A model generated the notes under the pieces. The model was given only the letters and a program-made list of their open reading frames with translations. It did no database searches and was not told the origin of the DNA. Source: DASYLJ01 sp964404165 (GTDB lineage Bacteria; Desulfobacterota; Binatia; DP-6). Taken from it: 64,000 nucleotides of DNA. Location: assembly GCA_964404165.1 (NCBI GenBank), contig CAYOIZ010000005.1:1-64000 (forward strand), written 5' to 3'. This document shows, in pieces, positions 54,824 to 64,000 of this stretch; within the stretch, counting starts at the first letter, position 1; each line of letters opens with the position of its first letter. The translations under genes and the position numbers were made by a program.

Positions 54824-55048
54824 CTACGCCTTGCGGTCGACGTTCCGGCCCTTGCCGTGGTGCCCGGCCGCGTCGGACGCGGGCGCCGACACGTCGGCCT
54901 CCTTGATGAGCTGGACGGCCGCGCGACCCTGGAGCTCCTGGTGGTCGAGGGCCTTCTTCGTGGCCGCGACCCCGAGCTCGCTCGGGCGGGCGGCGGCGGC
55001 GGCGGGCTGCAGAGCCTGATCTGTGGCGCTTCCAACGGTGAAGGGCAT
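54824..55048 (-). CDS. Small YjfB-like (putative motility) protein
   Basis: 74 aa from ATG 55048; GGGAGG lies about 10 nt upstream. Residues 32-56 (LGVAATKKALDHQELQGRAAVQLI) follow the pattern of YjfB-like small proteins, in which a KKALDxxExQG segment is typical. The C-terminus is Gly/His/Lys-rich and hydrophilic. YjfB-like proteins are called putative motility proteins without proof; no flagellar gene is in this window. It diverges from the ABC exporter operon. Confidence 0.6.
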   Translation of the reverse strand: MPFTVGSATDQALQPAAAAARPSELGVAATKKALDHQELQGRAAVQLIKEADVSAPASDAAGHHGKGRNVDRKA

Positions 55049-55147
55049 GATGAGAATCCTCCCTTGTCCGATTCTCTCGGCAGAATGACGGTTGGACTTG
55101 AGCCGAGCCACCGGCTAGCGCACTACCTGCGGCGGACGCCGGCGCAC

Positions 55148-55831
55148 ATGATCGACGTACAGGACGTTTCCCGACTCTACCGGCGCGGTGTGGACCTCGT
55201 GCATGCGCTCGAGCACGTCACACTGCACATTCCGGCCGGACGCTTCGTCGCGCTGATGGGGCCGTCGGGCTCCGGCAAGTCGACGCTACTGAACCTGCTG
55301 GCCGGCCTCGACCGCCCCGACGGCGGCGAGGTGGTCATCGCCGGCAAGCCGCTCTCGGGCCTCGACGAGGACGGGCTCGCCGCGTGGCGCGCACGCCACG
55401 TCGGCCTGATCTTCCAGTTCTACAACCTGCTACCCGTCCTGACGGCCGTGGAGAACGTCGAGCTGCCCCTGCTGCTGACGTCGTTGCGACGCAGCGAACG
55501 TCGCGAGCGCGCTCTCACCGCGCTGCGCGCCGTCGGGCTGCCGCACCGCGCCGGGCATCGCCCGCAGGAGCTGTCGGGCGGCGAGCAGCAGCGCGTCGCC
55601 ATCGCGCGCGCCATCGTCACCGATCCCGACCTGCTGGTCGCCGACGAGCCCACGGGCGACCTCGACGCCAAGAGCGCCATCGCCATCCTCACCCTGCTGC
55701 GCGAGCTCAACCAGGCGTTCCAGAAGACCATCGTCATGGTGACGCACGACCCGCGTGCCGAGCGCTACGTCGACTACGTCATCCGCCTCGACAAGGGCAT
55801 CCTCGTCGACGACGGGAGCCGCGCCGCATGA
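55148..55831 (+). CDS. ABC transporter ATP-binding protein (MacB/LolD type)
   Basis: 227 aa from ATG 55148; an in-frame ATG lies at 55087. Walker A GPSGSGKSTL (about 38), Q-loop FQFYNLLP, signature LSGGEQQRVAIARA, Walker B LLVADEPTGDLD and switch His VTHD. It energises two FtsX-like permeases whose genes follow, forming a MacAB-like exporter or lipoprotein-type extractor with the adaptor at 58175. Confidence 0.95.
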   Translation: MIDVQDVSRLYRRGVDLVHALEHVTLHIPAGRFVALMGPSGSGKSTLLNLLAGLDRPDGGEVVIAGKPLSGLDEDGLAAWRARHVGLIFQFYNLLPVLTAVENVELPLLLTSLRRSERRERALTALRAVGLPHRAGHRPQELSGGEQQRVAIARAIVTDPDLLVADEPTGDLDAKSAIAILTLLRELNQAFQKTIVMVTHDPRAERYVDYVIRLDKGILVDDGSRAA

Positions 55832-56994
55832 CGTACGGCCGGCTGATCTTCCGCAACCTGACGCGCCACCCGCTGCGGACGCTGCTGACGACGCTGTCGA
55901 TCGGGCTGTCGATCTTCCTCGTCTGCGCCGTGCTGACGCTGCCCGCGGCGCTCGACGCGGTGTTCGAGCGCGCGGCGTCGAACCAGCGCATCTCCGTGCA
56001 CCACAAGGCCGGGCTGACCTACTGGCTGCCGATGTCGTTCGTGCGCAAGGTACACGCCATTCCCGGCGTCAGCGGCATCAACCAGTTCTCGTGGTTCGGC
56101 GGCATCTACGACGAGCCGAAGAACCAGTTCCCCAACTTCGCCGTCGACCCCGAAACCGTCGGCCAGGTCTGGCCCGACTACAACATCCCCGCCGAGGCGC
56201 TCGAGCGCTTCCGGCGCATCCGTAACGGCGCGCTCGTCGGCGCCGAGCTGATGACGCAGTTCGGGTGGCACGTGGGACAGCTGATCACGCTGCGCGGGAC
56301 GATCTTCCCCGTCGATCTGACGTTCGAGATCGTCGGCGTCATCCCGTCGGGCGGCGGCACGCGCATGCTCTGGTTCAATCGCACCTACCTCGAGGAGGCG
56401 ATGGAGCCGAAGGGCGGCATGAAGAACGTCGGCATGATCTGGATGCGCGCGGAGCGGCCCGAGCTGGTCGACGGCATCATCAAGCAGGTCGACGCCCTCT
56501 TCCGGAACTCGGAGGCGGAGGTGGCGGCGGAGACGGAGAAGGCGTTCTTCGCCACCTTCCTCGATTCGCTGCAGGGACTGATGCGCGTGATCCTGATCGT
56601 CGGCTTCCTGGTGGTCGGCGCGGTGGTGCTGATCGCCGCCAACACCAGCGCCATGGGCGTGCGCGAGCGCATTCCCGAGATCGCGATCCTGAAGAGCATC
56701 GGCTTCCGCCGCGGTCCCATCCTGGCCGCGCTGCTCGCCGAATCGATGCTGCAGGGGCTCGCCGGCGGACTGCTCGGCGCCGGCGGCGCGTACGCCATCC
56801 TCGAAGCACTGCGGCTCGCGGGCAAGACCGGCAACATGGCCTTTCTCGGCCCGCTCGGCGGCTTCCGCATGTCACCCATCGTCGCCGCCGAGGGCCTGGC
56901 CATCGCCGTCATCGTCGGCATCGTCGCCGGGCTGGTGCCGGCGTGGAACGGGGCGCGCATCAACGTCGTCGACGCGATGCGCCGGTTGTTCTGA
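55828..56994 (+). CDS. ABC transporter permease (FtsX/MacB type)
   Basis: 388 aa; the ATG overlaps the ATPase stop (ATGA). One N-terminal helix (about 18-42), a large periplasmic MacB-PCD domain (about 45-270) and three helices at the C-terminus, including VRERIPEIAILKSIGF, the coupling-helix region that meets the ATPase. First of two non-identical permeases, so the exporter is probably a heterodimer. Confidence 0.93.
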   Translation: MTYGRLIFRNLTRHPLRTLLTTLSIGLSIFLVCAVLTLPAALDAVFERAASNQRISVHHKAGLTYWLPMSFVRKVHAIPGVSGINQFSWFGGIYDEPKNQFPNFAVDPETVGQVWPDYNIPAEALERFRRIRNGALVGAELMTQFGWHVGQLITLRGTIFPVDLTFEIVGVIPSGGGTRMLWFNRTYLEEAMEPKGGMKNVGMIWMRAERPELVDGIIKQVDALFRNSEAEVAAETEKAFFATFLDSLQGLMRVILIVGFLVVGAVVLIAANTSAMGVRERIPEIAILKSIGFRRGPILAALLAESMLQGLAGGLLGAGGAYAILEALRLAGKTGNMAFLGPLGGFRMSPIVAAEGLAIAVIVGIVAGLVPAWNGARINVVDAMRRLF

Positions 56995-56997
56995 CGC

Positions 56998-58170
56998 ATG
57001 GCGCTCCCCCTCGGCTACAACATCCGCAGCCTGCTGCTCCGCCGCTGGACGAACGCCTTCAGCGCGGGCGGCATCGCGCTCGTCGTCGCCGCCACGATGC
57101 TGCTGGCGGCGCTGGTGGGCGGGCTGCAGCACATCCTGGTCGCCGCCGGCGAGCCCGACAATCTCGTCGTCATGCGCAAGGGCGCCACCAACGACGGCTC
57201 GAGCCAGGTCCCACGCGACGCCGCGCTCGCCATCCGCGCCATGGCCGGCATCGCACGCGACGCGAACGGACGCCCACTGGCGTCGCCGGAGATCGTCAAC
57301 CAGCCGTTCATGCGCACGGCGGCCGGCGGACGCGAGAACGTCCTGGTGCGTGGCGTCGAGCCGGTGGCCTTCGACGTCCACCGCAGCGTACGGCTCGTCC
57401 GCGGCCGCATCATGCAGCCGAAGCTCGGCGAGATCGTCGTCGGGGCCGACGCGTCCCGACGCTACGGCGCGTCGGTCGGCAGCACGATCCACTTCGGACG
57501 CCGGGCCTGGAAGGTCGTCGGCATCTTCGACTCGGGCGGCACCGCCTTCGACAGCGAGATCTGGGCCGACGTCAACGACGTGCAGGACGACACCCGCCGC
57601 GATGGCTATTCGGGCATGCGGGTCACGGTCGCCCCGGGGGCCGATCCGCGCGCCCTGGTGCGTCGCATCGAGTCCGACGGGCGCTTCACGCTGCAGGCCA
57701 AGCCCGAGCTCGCCTACTACGGCGAGCAGGCCGAGACCGCGAGCTCGCTCTATGCGCTCGTGCTCACGCTCGCCGTCATCATGGCGACCGGTGCCACCTT
57801 CGGCGCGCTCAACACGATGTACGCCGCGGTGGCGAATCGGACCGCCGAGATCGGCACGCTGCGCGCGCTCGGCTTCGGCCGCGGCGCCATCCTGCTCTCC
57901 TTCCTGACCGAATCGCTGATCCTGGCGATGGTCGGCATGATCGCCGGCGTGGCGCTCGCGGCCCTCGCGATGTTCGCCGTGAATACGTTGCTCTCGGGAG
58001 TGGCATTCAGCATGATGACGTTCAGCGTGGCCACCGTCCTCCTCCGACCGTCTGCGGGCGGCGCCCTGATGGGTTTCGCCTTCGCCCTGGCCATCGGCAT
58101 CTTCGGCGGCATCGGTCCGGCGTGGCGCGCCGCCCATCTCCGCGTCACCGACGCGCTCCGTCGCGCGTGA
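56998..58170 (+). CDS. ABC transporter permease (FtsX/MacB type), second subunit
   Basis: 390 aa, 3 bp after the first permease. Same build: helix about 20-45, periplasmic domain about 50-260, and three C-terminal helices with NRTAEIGTLRALGFGRGAI as the coupling motif. It shares the fold but little sequence with its neighbour. The adaptor gene follows after 4 bp. Confidence 0.93.
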   Translation: MALPLGYNIRSLLLRRWTNAFSAGGIALVVAATMLLAALVGGLQHILVAAGEPDNLVVMRKGATNDGSSQVPRDAALAIRAMAGIARDANGRPLASPEIVNQPFMRTAAGGRENVLVRGVEPVAFDVHRSVRLVRGRIMQPKLGEIVVGADASRRYGASVGSTIHFGRRAWKVVGIFDSGGTAFDSEIWADVNDVQDDTRRDGYSGMRVTVAPGADPRALVRRIESDGRFTLQAKPELAYYGEQAETASSLYALVLTLAVIMATGATFGALNTMYAAVANRTAEIGTLRALGFGRGAILLSFLTESLILAMVGMIAGVALAALAMFAVNTLLSGVAFSMMTFSVATVLLRPSAGGALMGFAFALAIGIFGGIGPAWRAAHLRVTDALRRA

Positions 58171-58174
58171 TCCC

Positions 58175-59368
58175 ATGAGCGACGCCCCCGAGCAGCTCAG
58201 ACAGGATCTCAGCGCGCTGCGCCTGTCGCGCGACGACGTGCCGACGACTCGCCGCAGCCGCCGTGGGCTCGTGATCGGCATCGCCGTCGCGCTGGTCATC
58301 GCGGCCATGGTGGGCATGCGCTTCGCCGGCGGGCGCCCCGCCGTGGTGCAGGTCGCGCCGGTGTCGGTCCTACCGCCCGCCGCGGCAGGACAGACGCAGG
58401 TCCCGGTCCTCTCCGGCGCCGGCTACGTCGTCAGCGCCGACCGCTACATCTCCATCGGCGTGCGGGTGGCGGGACGCATCGATCGCTACGTCGTCGAGGA
58501 GGGCGATCACGTGCAGGAGGGCGACGCGCTGGTCCAGCTCGACGCGCGCGAGTACCAGGCCGCGGTCCAGCGTGCCGACGCCAACCTCGTCCTGGCACGG
58601 GCGAACGCCAACCTCGCCGAGCAGCAGCTCCGTCGCATGGAATCGCTCGGTCGCAGCGGCGTGGTGTCGCGCGACGAGCTCGACGTCCGTCGCGCCGAGG
58701 CGGCGGCGGCGCGGGCACGCGTCGGACAGGCGGCCGCCGAGCTCGACCAGGCCCGCGTCGCGCTCGAGTACACCACGCTGCGTGCGCCACGTGGCGGCGT
58801 CATCCTGGCCAAGCTGAAGGAGGTCGGTGAGATCGCCGTCCCCGGCGGCTTCTCCGGCTCGGGCGACCTGATCCGGATGGCGAATCTGCAATCCCTGCGC
58901 GGCCAGGTCGACGTCACCGAGGCCGAGCTGGCGAAGATCCACATCGGCCAGCGCGCCGAGGTCGTGCCGGACGCCCACCCCGACAAGCACTACGCCGCCC
59001 GCGTCGTAAAGCTCTATCCGCAGGTCGACAAGCAGAAGGGCACGCTGCGGGTCGAGGTGCAGATCGAGCAGCCCGACGACGACCTCTGGCCCGACATGAG
59101 CGCGCGCATCACGTTCTTCGAGCCGATCGAGGCCGCGGCGAGCGGCGCCGTGCTGGTGCCACGCAGCGCGATGCGCACGGACGACGCCGGCGCGTTCGCC
59201 TGGGTCGTCGCCGACGGCACGGTGCACCGGACCCCGGTCACCCTGGGCGGCGACTTCGCCGACGACGTGCAGGTGACGTCCGGCCTGCGCGGCGGCGAAG
59301 AGATCGTGGTCGGAGACGCGCCCGCGCTCACCGACGGGCAGCGCGTGCAGCCCGCGGCGAAGCCATGA
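58175..59368 (+). CDS. Periplasmic adaptor (HlyD/MacA, RND-type membrane fusion protein)
   Basis: 397 aa. A cytoplasmic start (1-30), one helix (about 31-51), then beta-barrel and lipoyl domains: GVRVAGRIDRYVVEEGDHVQEGD (part: GRIDRYVVEEGD), a helical hairpin (about 130-200) with ESLGRSGVVSRDELDVRRAEAAAA, and APRGGVILAKLKEVGEI. It bridges the ABC permeases to the outer membrane. No TolC-like gene is in the window. Last gene of the four-gene exporter operon. Confidence 0.93.
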   Translation: MSDAPEQLRQDLSALRLSRDDVPTTRRSRRGLVIGIAVALVIAAMVGMRFAGGRPAVVQVAPVSVLPPAAAGQTQVPVLSGAGYVVSADRYISIGVRVAGRIDRYVVEEGDHVQEGDALVQLDAREYQAAVQRADANLVLARANANLAEQQLRRMESLGRSGVVSRDELDVRRAEAAAARARVGQAAAELDQARVALEYTTLRAPRGGVILAKLKEVGEIAVPGGFSGSGDLIRMANLQSLRGQVDVTEAELAKIHIGQRAEVVPDAHPDKHYAARVVKLYPQVDKQKGTLRVEVQIEQPDDDLWPDMSARITFFEPIEAAASGAVLVPRSAMRTDDAGAFAWVVADGTVHRTPVTLGGDFADDVQVTSGLRGGEEIVVGDAPALTDGQRVQPAAKP

Positions 59369-59383
59369 GGCCGCGCGACGTCG

Positions 59384-59545
59384 TTACGATCGCGGCTTGA
59401 GCTTCTTGCGAACCACGACGGCGACTTCCTGACCGTTCACCTTGACGGTGCGACGGTCGTCGGATGGCGCCTCGTGCTGCGGCTTCGTCGTCGTGGCGCG
59501 GTCCTGGCGCCACTTCCGCAGCTCTTTCTCCAGGTTCTCGAGCAT
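59384..59545 (-). CDS. 53-aa basic small protein downstream of rpoD
   Basis: 53 aa from ATG 59545 to a TAA at 59386-59384, with GGAGG 5 nt before the start. Residues 1-20 form an amphipathic helix (MLENLEKELRKWRQD). The rest ends VKVNGQEVAVVVRKKLKPRS, so the tail is strongly basic. No family is recognised. It follows rpoD by 62 bp on the same strand and may be read from the rpoD transcript. Good codon use and a clean RBS support it. Confidence 0.65.
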   Translation of the reverse strand: MLENLEKELRKWRQDRATTTKPQHEAPSDDRRTVKVNGQEVAVVVRKKLKPRS

Positions 59546-59607
59546 CCGCTCCTCCGGCCGACCGCCTGATGCGATCGACCTGTGTCATTCTGGTGCGGCG
59601 TACCCCG

Positions 59608-61407
<1,800 letters not shown>

Positions 61408-61587
61408 TCGCTTCACGCCACGGGCTGTCGGCTGTGGAAGGGACGACGGGAGGAGCAAGGTGCGTTCAGCGCGTACACGCAATGCTCGCGAGGGTTCCGC
61501 CCAACGGGATGACTCGGCTTCGGCGCGTTCCCGGCGGGGGATGGATGAGCGGCATTCAGCGTGCCAGAACGCGGTATCAGGGCCGTG

Positions 61588-61616
61588 AACCTACTCAGCG
61601 GGCATGGCCACGTCAA
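61588..61616 (-). promoter_or_regulatory. rpoD: Candidate sigma-70 promoter of rpoD
   Basis: On the minus strand TTGACG (61616-61611) is followed after exactly 17 nt by TAGGTT (61593-61588). The -35 matches TTGACA at 5 of 6 positions; TAGGTT is a -10 form seen in GC-rich bacteria. It lies about 180 bp ahead of the rpoD start in the divergent gap with the F420:NADP reductase gene. Confidence 0.5.
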
Positions 61617-61693
61617 GAGAAAAGCACGGCCGATGCCGTAGGATCTGACACCTCCCATTGCCCGGGTGCCATGAGTCGCTATGCTCCCGTCCC

Positions 61694-62350
61694 GTGGACG
61701 ATGCAATCGCTCTGGTGGGTGGTACCGGCGCCCTGGGTGTGGGCCTGGCGACACGCTTCGCGGCAGCAGGCCTGTCGGTCCTGATCGGATCGCGTGATCC
61801 CAAGCGGGCGGACGTCACCGCCGACCATATCCGCGGCCTGATCCCGGGTGCACGGGTCGAGAGCGCCGGCAACCGCGACGTCGTCACCTGCTGCTCCCGC
61901 GTCCTCCTCTGCCTGCCCTTCGACGGGCTCGCGGCGTGGCTGGCCGACGAGCGGCCGTGGCTCGGGGGCAAGCTCGTCATCGACGCCGTGGTGCCCCTCG
62001 GGTTCGAAAAGGGGTTCTGTACCCTCCTTCCCGTGCCTGGGGCGCCATCTGCCGGCGAGTCGATCCAGCAGGCCGTGCCTGCCGCGCGGGTCGTCAGCGC
62101 CTTCAAGAACCTGCCCGCCGGCCCCCTCAAGGACATGACGGTCCCGCTCGCGGCCGACGTGATCCTCTGCGGCGACGATCCCGCCGCACGGGCCGAGGTG
62201 GCCGGGCTGGTCGGGCGGATCCCCGGTCTGCGGCCGGTGGATGCCGGCGTGCTCGCGAACGCACGCTATCTCGAGGCCATCACGGCGTTGCTCGTGAACG
62301 TGAACCGCCAGCACAAGGTCCACACCTCGATCACGCTCACCGGCCTCTGA
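61694..62350 (+). CDS. npdG: F420-dependent NADP reductase (NpdG family)
   Basis: 218 aa from GTG 61694. The NADP site is GGTGALGVGLATRFAAAG with SRD after the second strand. LPFDGLAAWL and DAVVPLGF resemble the F420 binding parts of NpdG/Fno, and KNLPAGPLKDM follows the substrate loop. It moves hydride between F420 and NADP. It is the only F420-linked gene here, so it implies F420 synthesis elsewhere on the chromosome. Convergent with the sigma-54 regulator. Confidence 0.85.
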   Translation: MDDAIALVGGTGALGVGLATRFAAAGLSVLIGSRDPKRADVTADHIRGLIPGARVESAGNRDVVTCCSRVLLCLPFDGLAAWLADERPWLGGKLVIDAVVPLGFEKGFCTLLPVPGAPSAGESIQQAVPAARVVSAFKNLPAGPLKDMTVPLAADVILCGDDPAARAEVAGLVGRIPGLRPVDAGVLANARYLEAITALLVNVNRQHKVHTSITLTGL

Positions 62351-62353
62351 CCC

Positions 62354-63736
62354 TCAGCGCCGCCGGTAGGCGTCGGCGTCGATGCCGTACTCGGTGAGCT
62401 TCTGCTGGAGCTGCTGGCGGTACATGCCCATCTCCTCGGCCGCCTTCGAGATGTTGCCCTGGTGGCGGGCGAGTGCGTCGCCGATGAAGCCGCGCTCGAA
62501 GTCCTCGACGACCCGCTGCTTGGCGTCACGAAAGGTCGTCGGTCCCTCGCGCTCCACCGCCACCGCGGCCGGCCGGAGCGCCGCGGGCAGGTCGTCACAG
62601 GTGATCTCGTCGCCCGACGCCAGCGCCACCGCCTGCTCGATGGCGTGCTCCAGCTCGCGCACGTTGCCCGGCCAGGGATGCCCCAGCAGCGCCCGGTAGG
62701 CCGCGGGAGCAAGCGCCCGCGGCGGCCGCCGGAGGCGCGCGGCCGCGGCGCCGAGGAAGCGTTCGATCAGCAGCGGCAGGTCCTCCGGGCGCTCGGCGAG
62801 CCCCGGCAGCGCCACCGTCACCACGTTCAGCCGGTAGTAGAGGTCTTCGCGGAAGCGCCCGTCCCGGACGCGTGCGTCCAGGTCCTGGTTGGTGGCGGCG
62901 AGCACACGGACGTCGACCTTCACGGTGCGATTGCCACCGACCCGTTCGAACTCGCGCTCCTGGAGGACGCGGAGGATCTTCGCCTGCGTCTCGAGCGGCA
63001 TGTCGCCGATCTCGTCGAGCAGCAGCGTGCCGCCGTCGGCGACCTCGAACTTGCCCTCACGGACGGAGGTGGCCCCGGTGAAGGCGCCCCTCTCGTGACC
63101 GAAGAGCTCGCTCTCGACCAGGTCGCGCGCGAACGCCGCGCAGTTCACCTTGACGAAGGGCTTCGTCCGTCGCGGGCTCCGCCAGTGGACGGCATTGGCC
63201 ACCAGCTCCTTGCCGGTGCCGCTCGCCCCGCGGATCAGCACGGTGAGGTCGGTGTCGGCCACCTTCCGAACGACGTCGAACACGCGCTGCATGGCGGCGC
63301 TCTTGCCGACGATGTTCTCGAACGCGCAGGCTTCGCTCACCTGCTCCTGCAGCAGCCGCAGGTCGCGACGCAACGTGACGCCGTCGAGCGCGCGGGCCAC
63401 GACGAGCTCGAGCTCGTCGTTGTCGAACGGCTTCGGCACGTAGTCGGCGGCCCCGAGCTTCATGGCCTCGACGGCGATGCGCTCCGACCCGTAGGCGGTG
63501 ATCACCACCACCGCGGTCTCGGGAGTGCGCGCCTTCACCGCGCGCAGCACGTCGAGCCCGCTGCCGCCGCGCAGGCTCAGGTCGGTGACGACGAGATGGT
63601 AGGGGCGTCGCTCGATCGCCCCGCGCGCCTCCTCCACCGACAGCGCCGTGTCGACCTCGTGCCCCTGCGCCGTGAGCAGACGACGGATGGCGATGCCGAT
63701 GGCACGCTCGTCGTCGACGACCAGGATGGTACTCAT
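62354..63736 (-). CDS. Sigma-54-dependent response regulator (NtrC/AtoC type)
   Basis: 460 aa. Receiver (1-120): VVDDERAIG, Asp in VVTDLSLRGGSG, Lys in YVPKPF. AAA+ domain (about 143-375): Walker A GASGTGKELVA, GAFTGA for sigma-54 contact, Walker B LLLDEIGDMP, and LGHPWPGNVRELEHA. C-terminal Fis-like HTH NISKAAEEMGMYRQQLQQ. Phosphorylated by the kinase encoded just upstream, it activates sigma-54 promoters. Its start overlaps the kinase stop (ATGA). Confidence 0.95.
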   Translation of the reverse strand: MSTILVVDDERAIGIAIRRLLTAQGHEVDTALSVEEARGAIERRPYHLVVTDLSLRGGSGLDVLRAVKARTPETAVVVITAYGSERIAVEAMKLGAADYVPKPFDNDELELVVARALDGVTLRRDLRLLQEQVSEACAFENIVGKSAAMQRVFDVVRKVADTDLTVLIRGASGTGKELVANAVHWRSPRRTKPFVKVNCAAFARDLVESELFGHERGAFTGATSVREGKFEVADGGTLLLDEIGDMPLETQAKILRVLQEREFERVGGNRTVKVDVRVLAATNQDLDARVRDGRFREDLYYRLNVVTVALPGLAERPEDLPLLIERFLGAAAARLRRPPRALAPAAYRALLGHPWPGNVRELEHAIEQAVALASGDEITCDDLPAALRPAAVAVEREGPTTFRDAKQRVVEDFERGFIGDALARHQGNISKAAEEMGMYRQQLQQKLTEYGIDADAYRRR

Positions 63737-64000
63737 GCCGGCAGCTCCATCGTGACGGTGAAGCCCGCGCCCGGTGGGCTCGTCATCACCAGCCGTCCGC
63801 CGTGGGCTTCGACGGTCCGTTGCGCGATGGCGAGGCCGAGCCCGGTGCCGCTCGGCTTCGACGAGAAGAACGGCTCGACGAGGCGCGGCAACACGTCGGC
63901 GGCGACGCCGGGGCCGCTGTCGCGCACCGCGACCGCCACCCGCTCGGCCGTCCGCTCGACGGCGAGCCGCAGCGCGCGGGTCCCGGGCCAGGTCGCGAGC
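63733..64000 (-). CDS. Sensor histidine kinase, C-terminal fragment (5' part beyond window)
   Basis: About 88 codons of the C-terminal HATPase domain are visible, running in from the right edge. DSGPGVAADVLPRLVEPFFSS (split: DSGPGV, EPFFSS), SGTGLGLAIAQRTVEAHGG and SPPGAGFTVTMELP form the G1, F and G2 boxes. It is the partner kinase of the sigma-54 regulator. The rest lies outside. Confidence 0.9.
   Translation of the reverse strand, partial: LATWPGTRALRLAVERTAERVAVAVRDSGPGVAADVLPRLVEPFFSSKPSGTGLGLAIAQRTVEAHGGRLVMTSPPGAGFTVTMELPA

Overview
The window comes from a GC-rich (about 70% by eye) Gram-negative bacterium. hflK/hflC, a di-heme periplasmic cytochrome c, a HlyD-type adaptor and a lipase maturation factor support a double membrane. 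Pyruvate:ferredoxin oxidoreductase, a lone F420-dependent NADP reductase, a wax ester synthase/DGAT, two acyl-CoA dehydrogenases, a family 1 encapsulin and a Cys-rich secreted protein together point to an uncultured deltaproteobacterial-like lineage such as Binatota (Desulfobacterota_B). That placement is inference. Genes are dense, many start at GTG or TTG, and stop/start overlaps (ATGA, GTGA, TGATG) are very common. I saw no rRNA, tRNA, CRISPR array, phage or insertion sequence, so this is ordinary chromosome.

Layout. 0-11.4 kb: envelope and secreted proteins (acidic repeat protein cut by the window edge, 3D-domain protein, DUF2333, HTTM-DCC fusion, FGE-sulfatase-like, C39-like, DUF3592, a large subtilisin, an unknown helical protein). 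11.4-19.2 kb: a LuxR/LAL regulator, a DUF3604-PpiC-HupE operon, then a macro-domain protein with a DksA/TraR zinc-finger protein. 19.3-22.8 kb: a lipid operon (wax ester synthase, SCP2-like/hydrolase fusion, SDR). 22.9-29.1 kb: nifJ with a DHOD-like partner, facing the Anbu proteasome homologue and its transglutaminase. 29.1-33.6 kb: oxyR-pyk-formylglutamate amidohydrolase diverging from encapsulated ferritin-encapsulin. 33.6-38.7 kb: hflKC with a J-domain protein, a FabG-like SDR, an acyl-CoA dehydrogenase and the Cys-rich secreted protein. 38.7-38.9 kb: a 144-bp palindromic element with perfect 37-bp arms. 38.9-47.1 kb: sufT, a NYN-LOTUS protein, a GAF histidine kinase, a PPOX-fold protein, RNase D, and an ATPase-GNAT fusion coupled to a di-heme cytochrome c. 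47.1-54.8 kb: DUF475, acyl-CoA dehydrogenase, lipase maturation factor, a KaiC-like ATPase with a hybrid kinase, and a Nudix hydrolase. 54.8-64 kb: a YjfB-like small protein, an ABC exporter with adaptor, a 53-aa protein behind rpoD, rpoD, F420:NADP reductase, and a sigma-54 response regulator with the end of its kinase.

How it fits together. The clearest functional unit is the oxidative-stress and iron locus: OxyR with both redox cysteines, divergent to an encapsulin nanocompartment with targeted ferritin, with a partial OxyR-box match in the gap. The oxyR-side transcript may continue through pyk and the amidohydrolase into transglutaminase-Anbu. The second theme is neutral-lipid and acyl-CoA metabolism. 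Best candidates for something new are the 144-bp inverted-repeat element, the ATPase-GNAT/cytochrome pair, the SCP2-like/hydrolase fusion and the lipase maturation factor gene that appears to lack a standard start codon.
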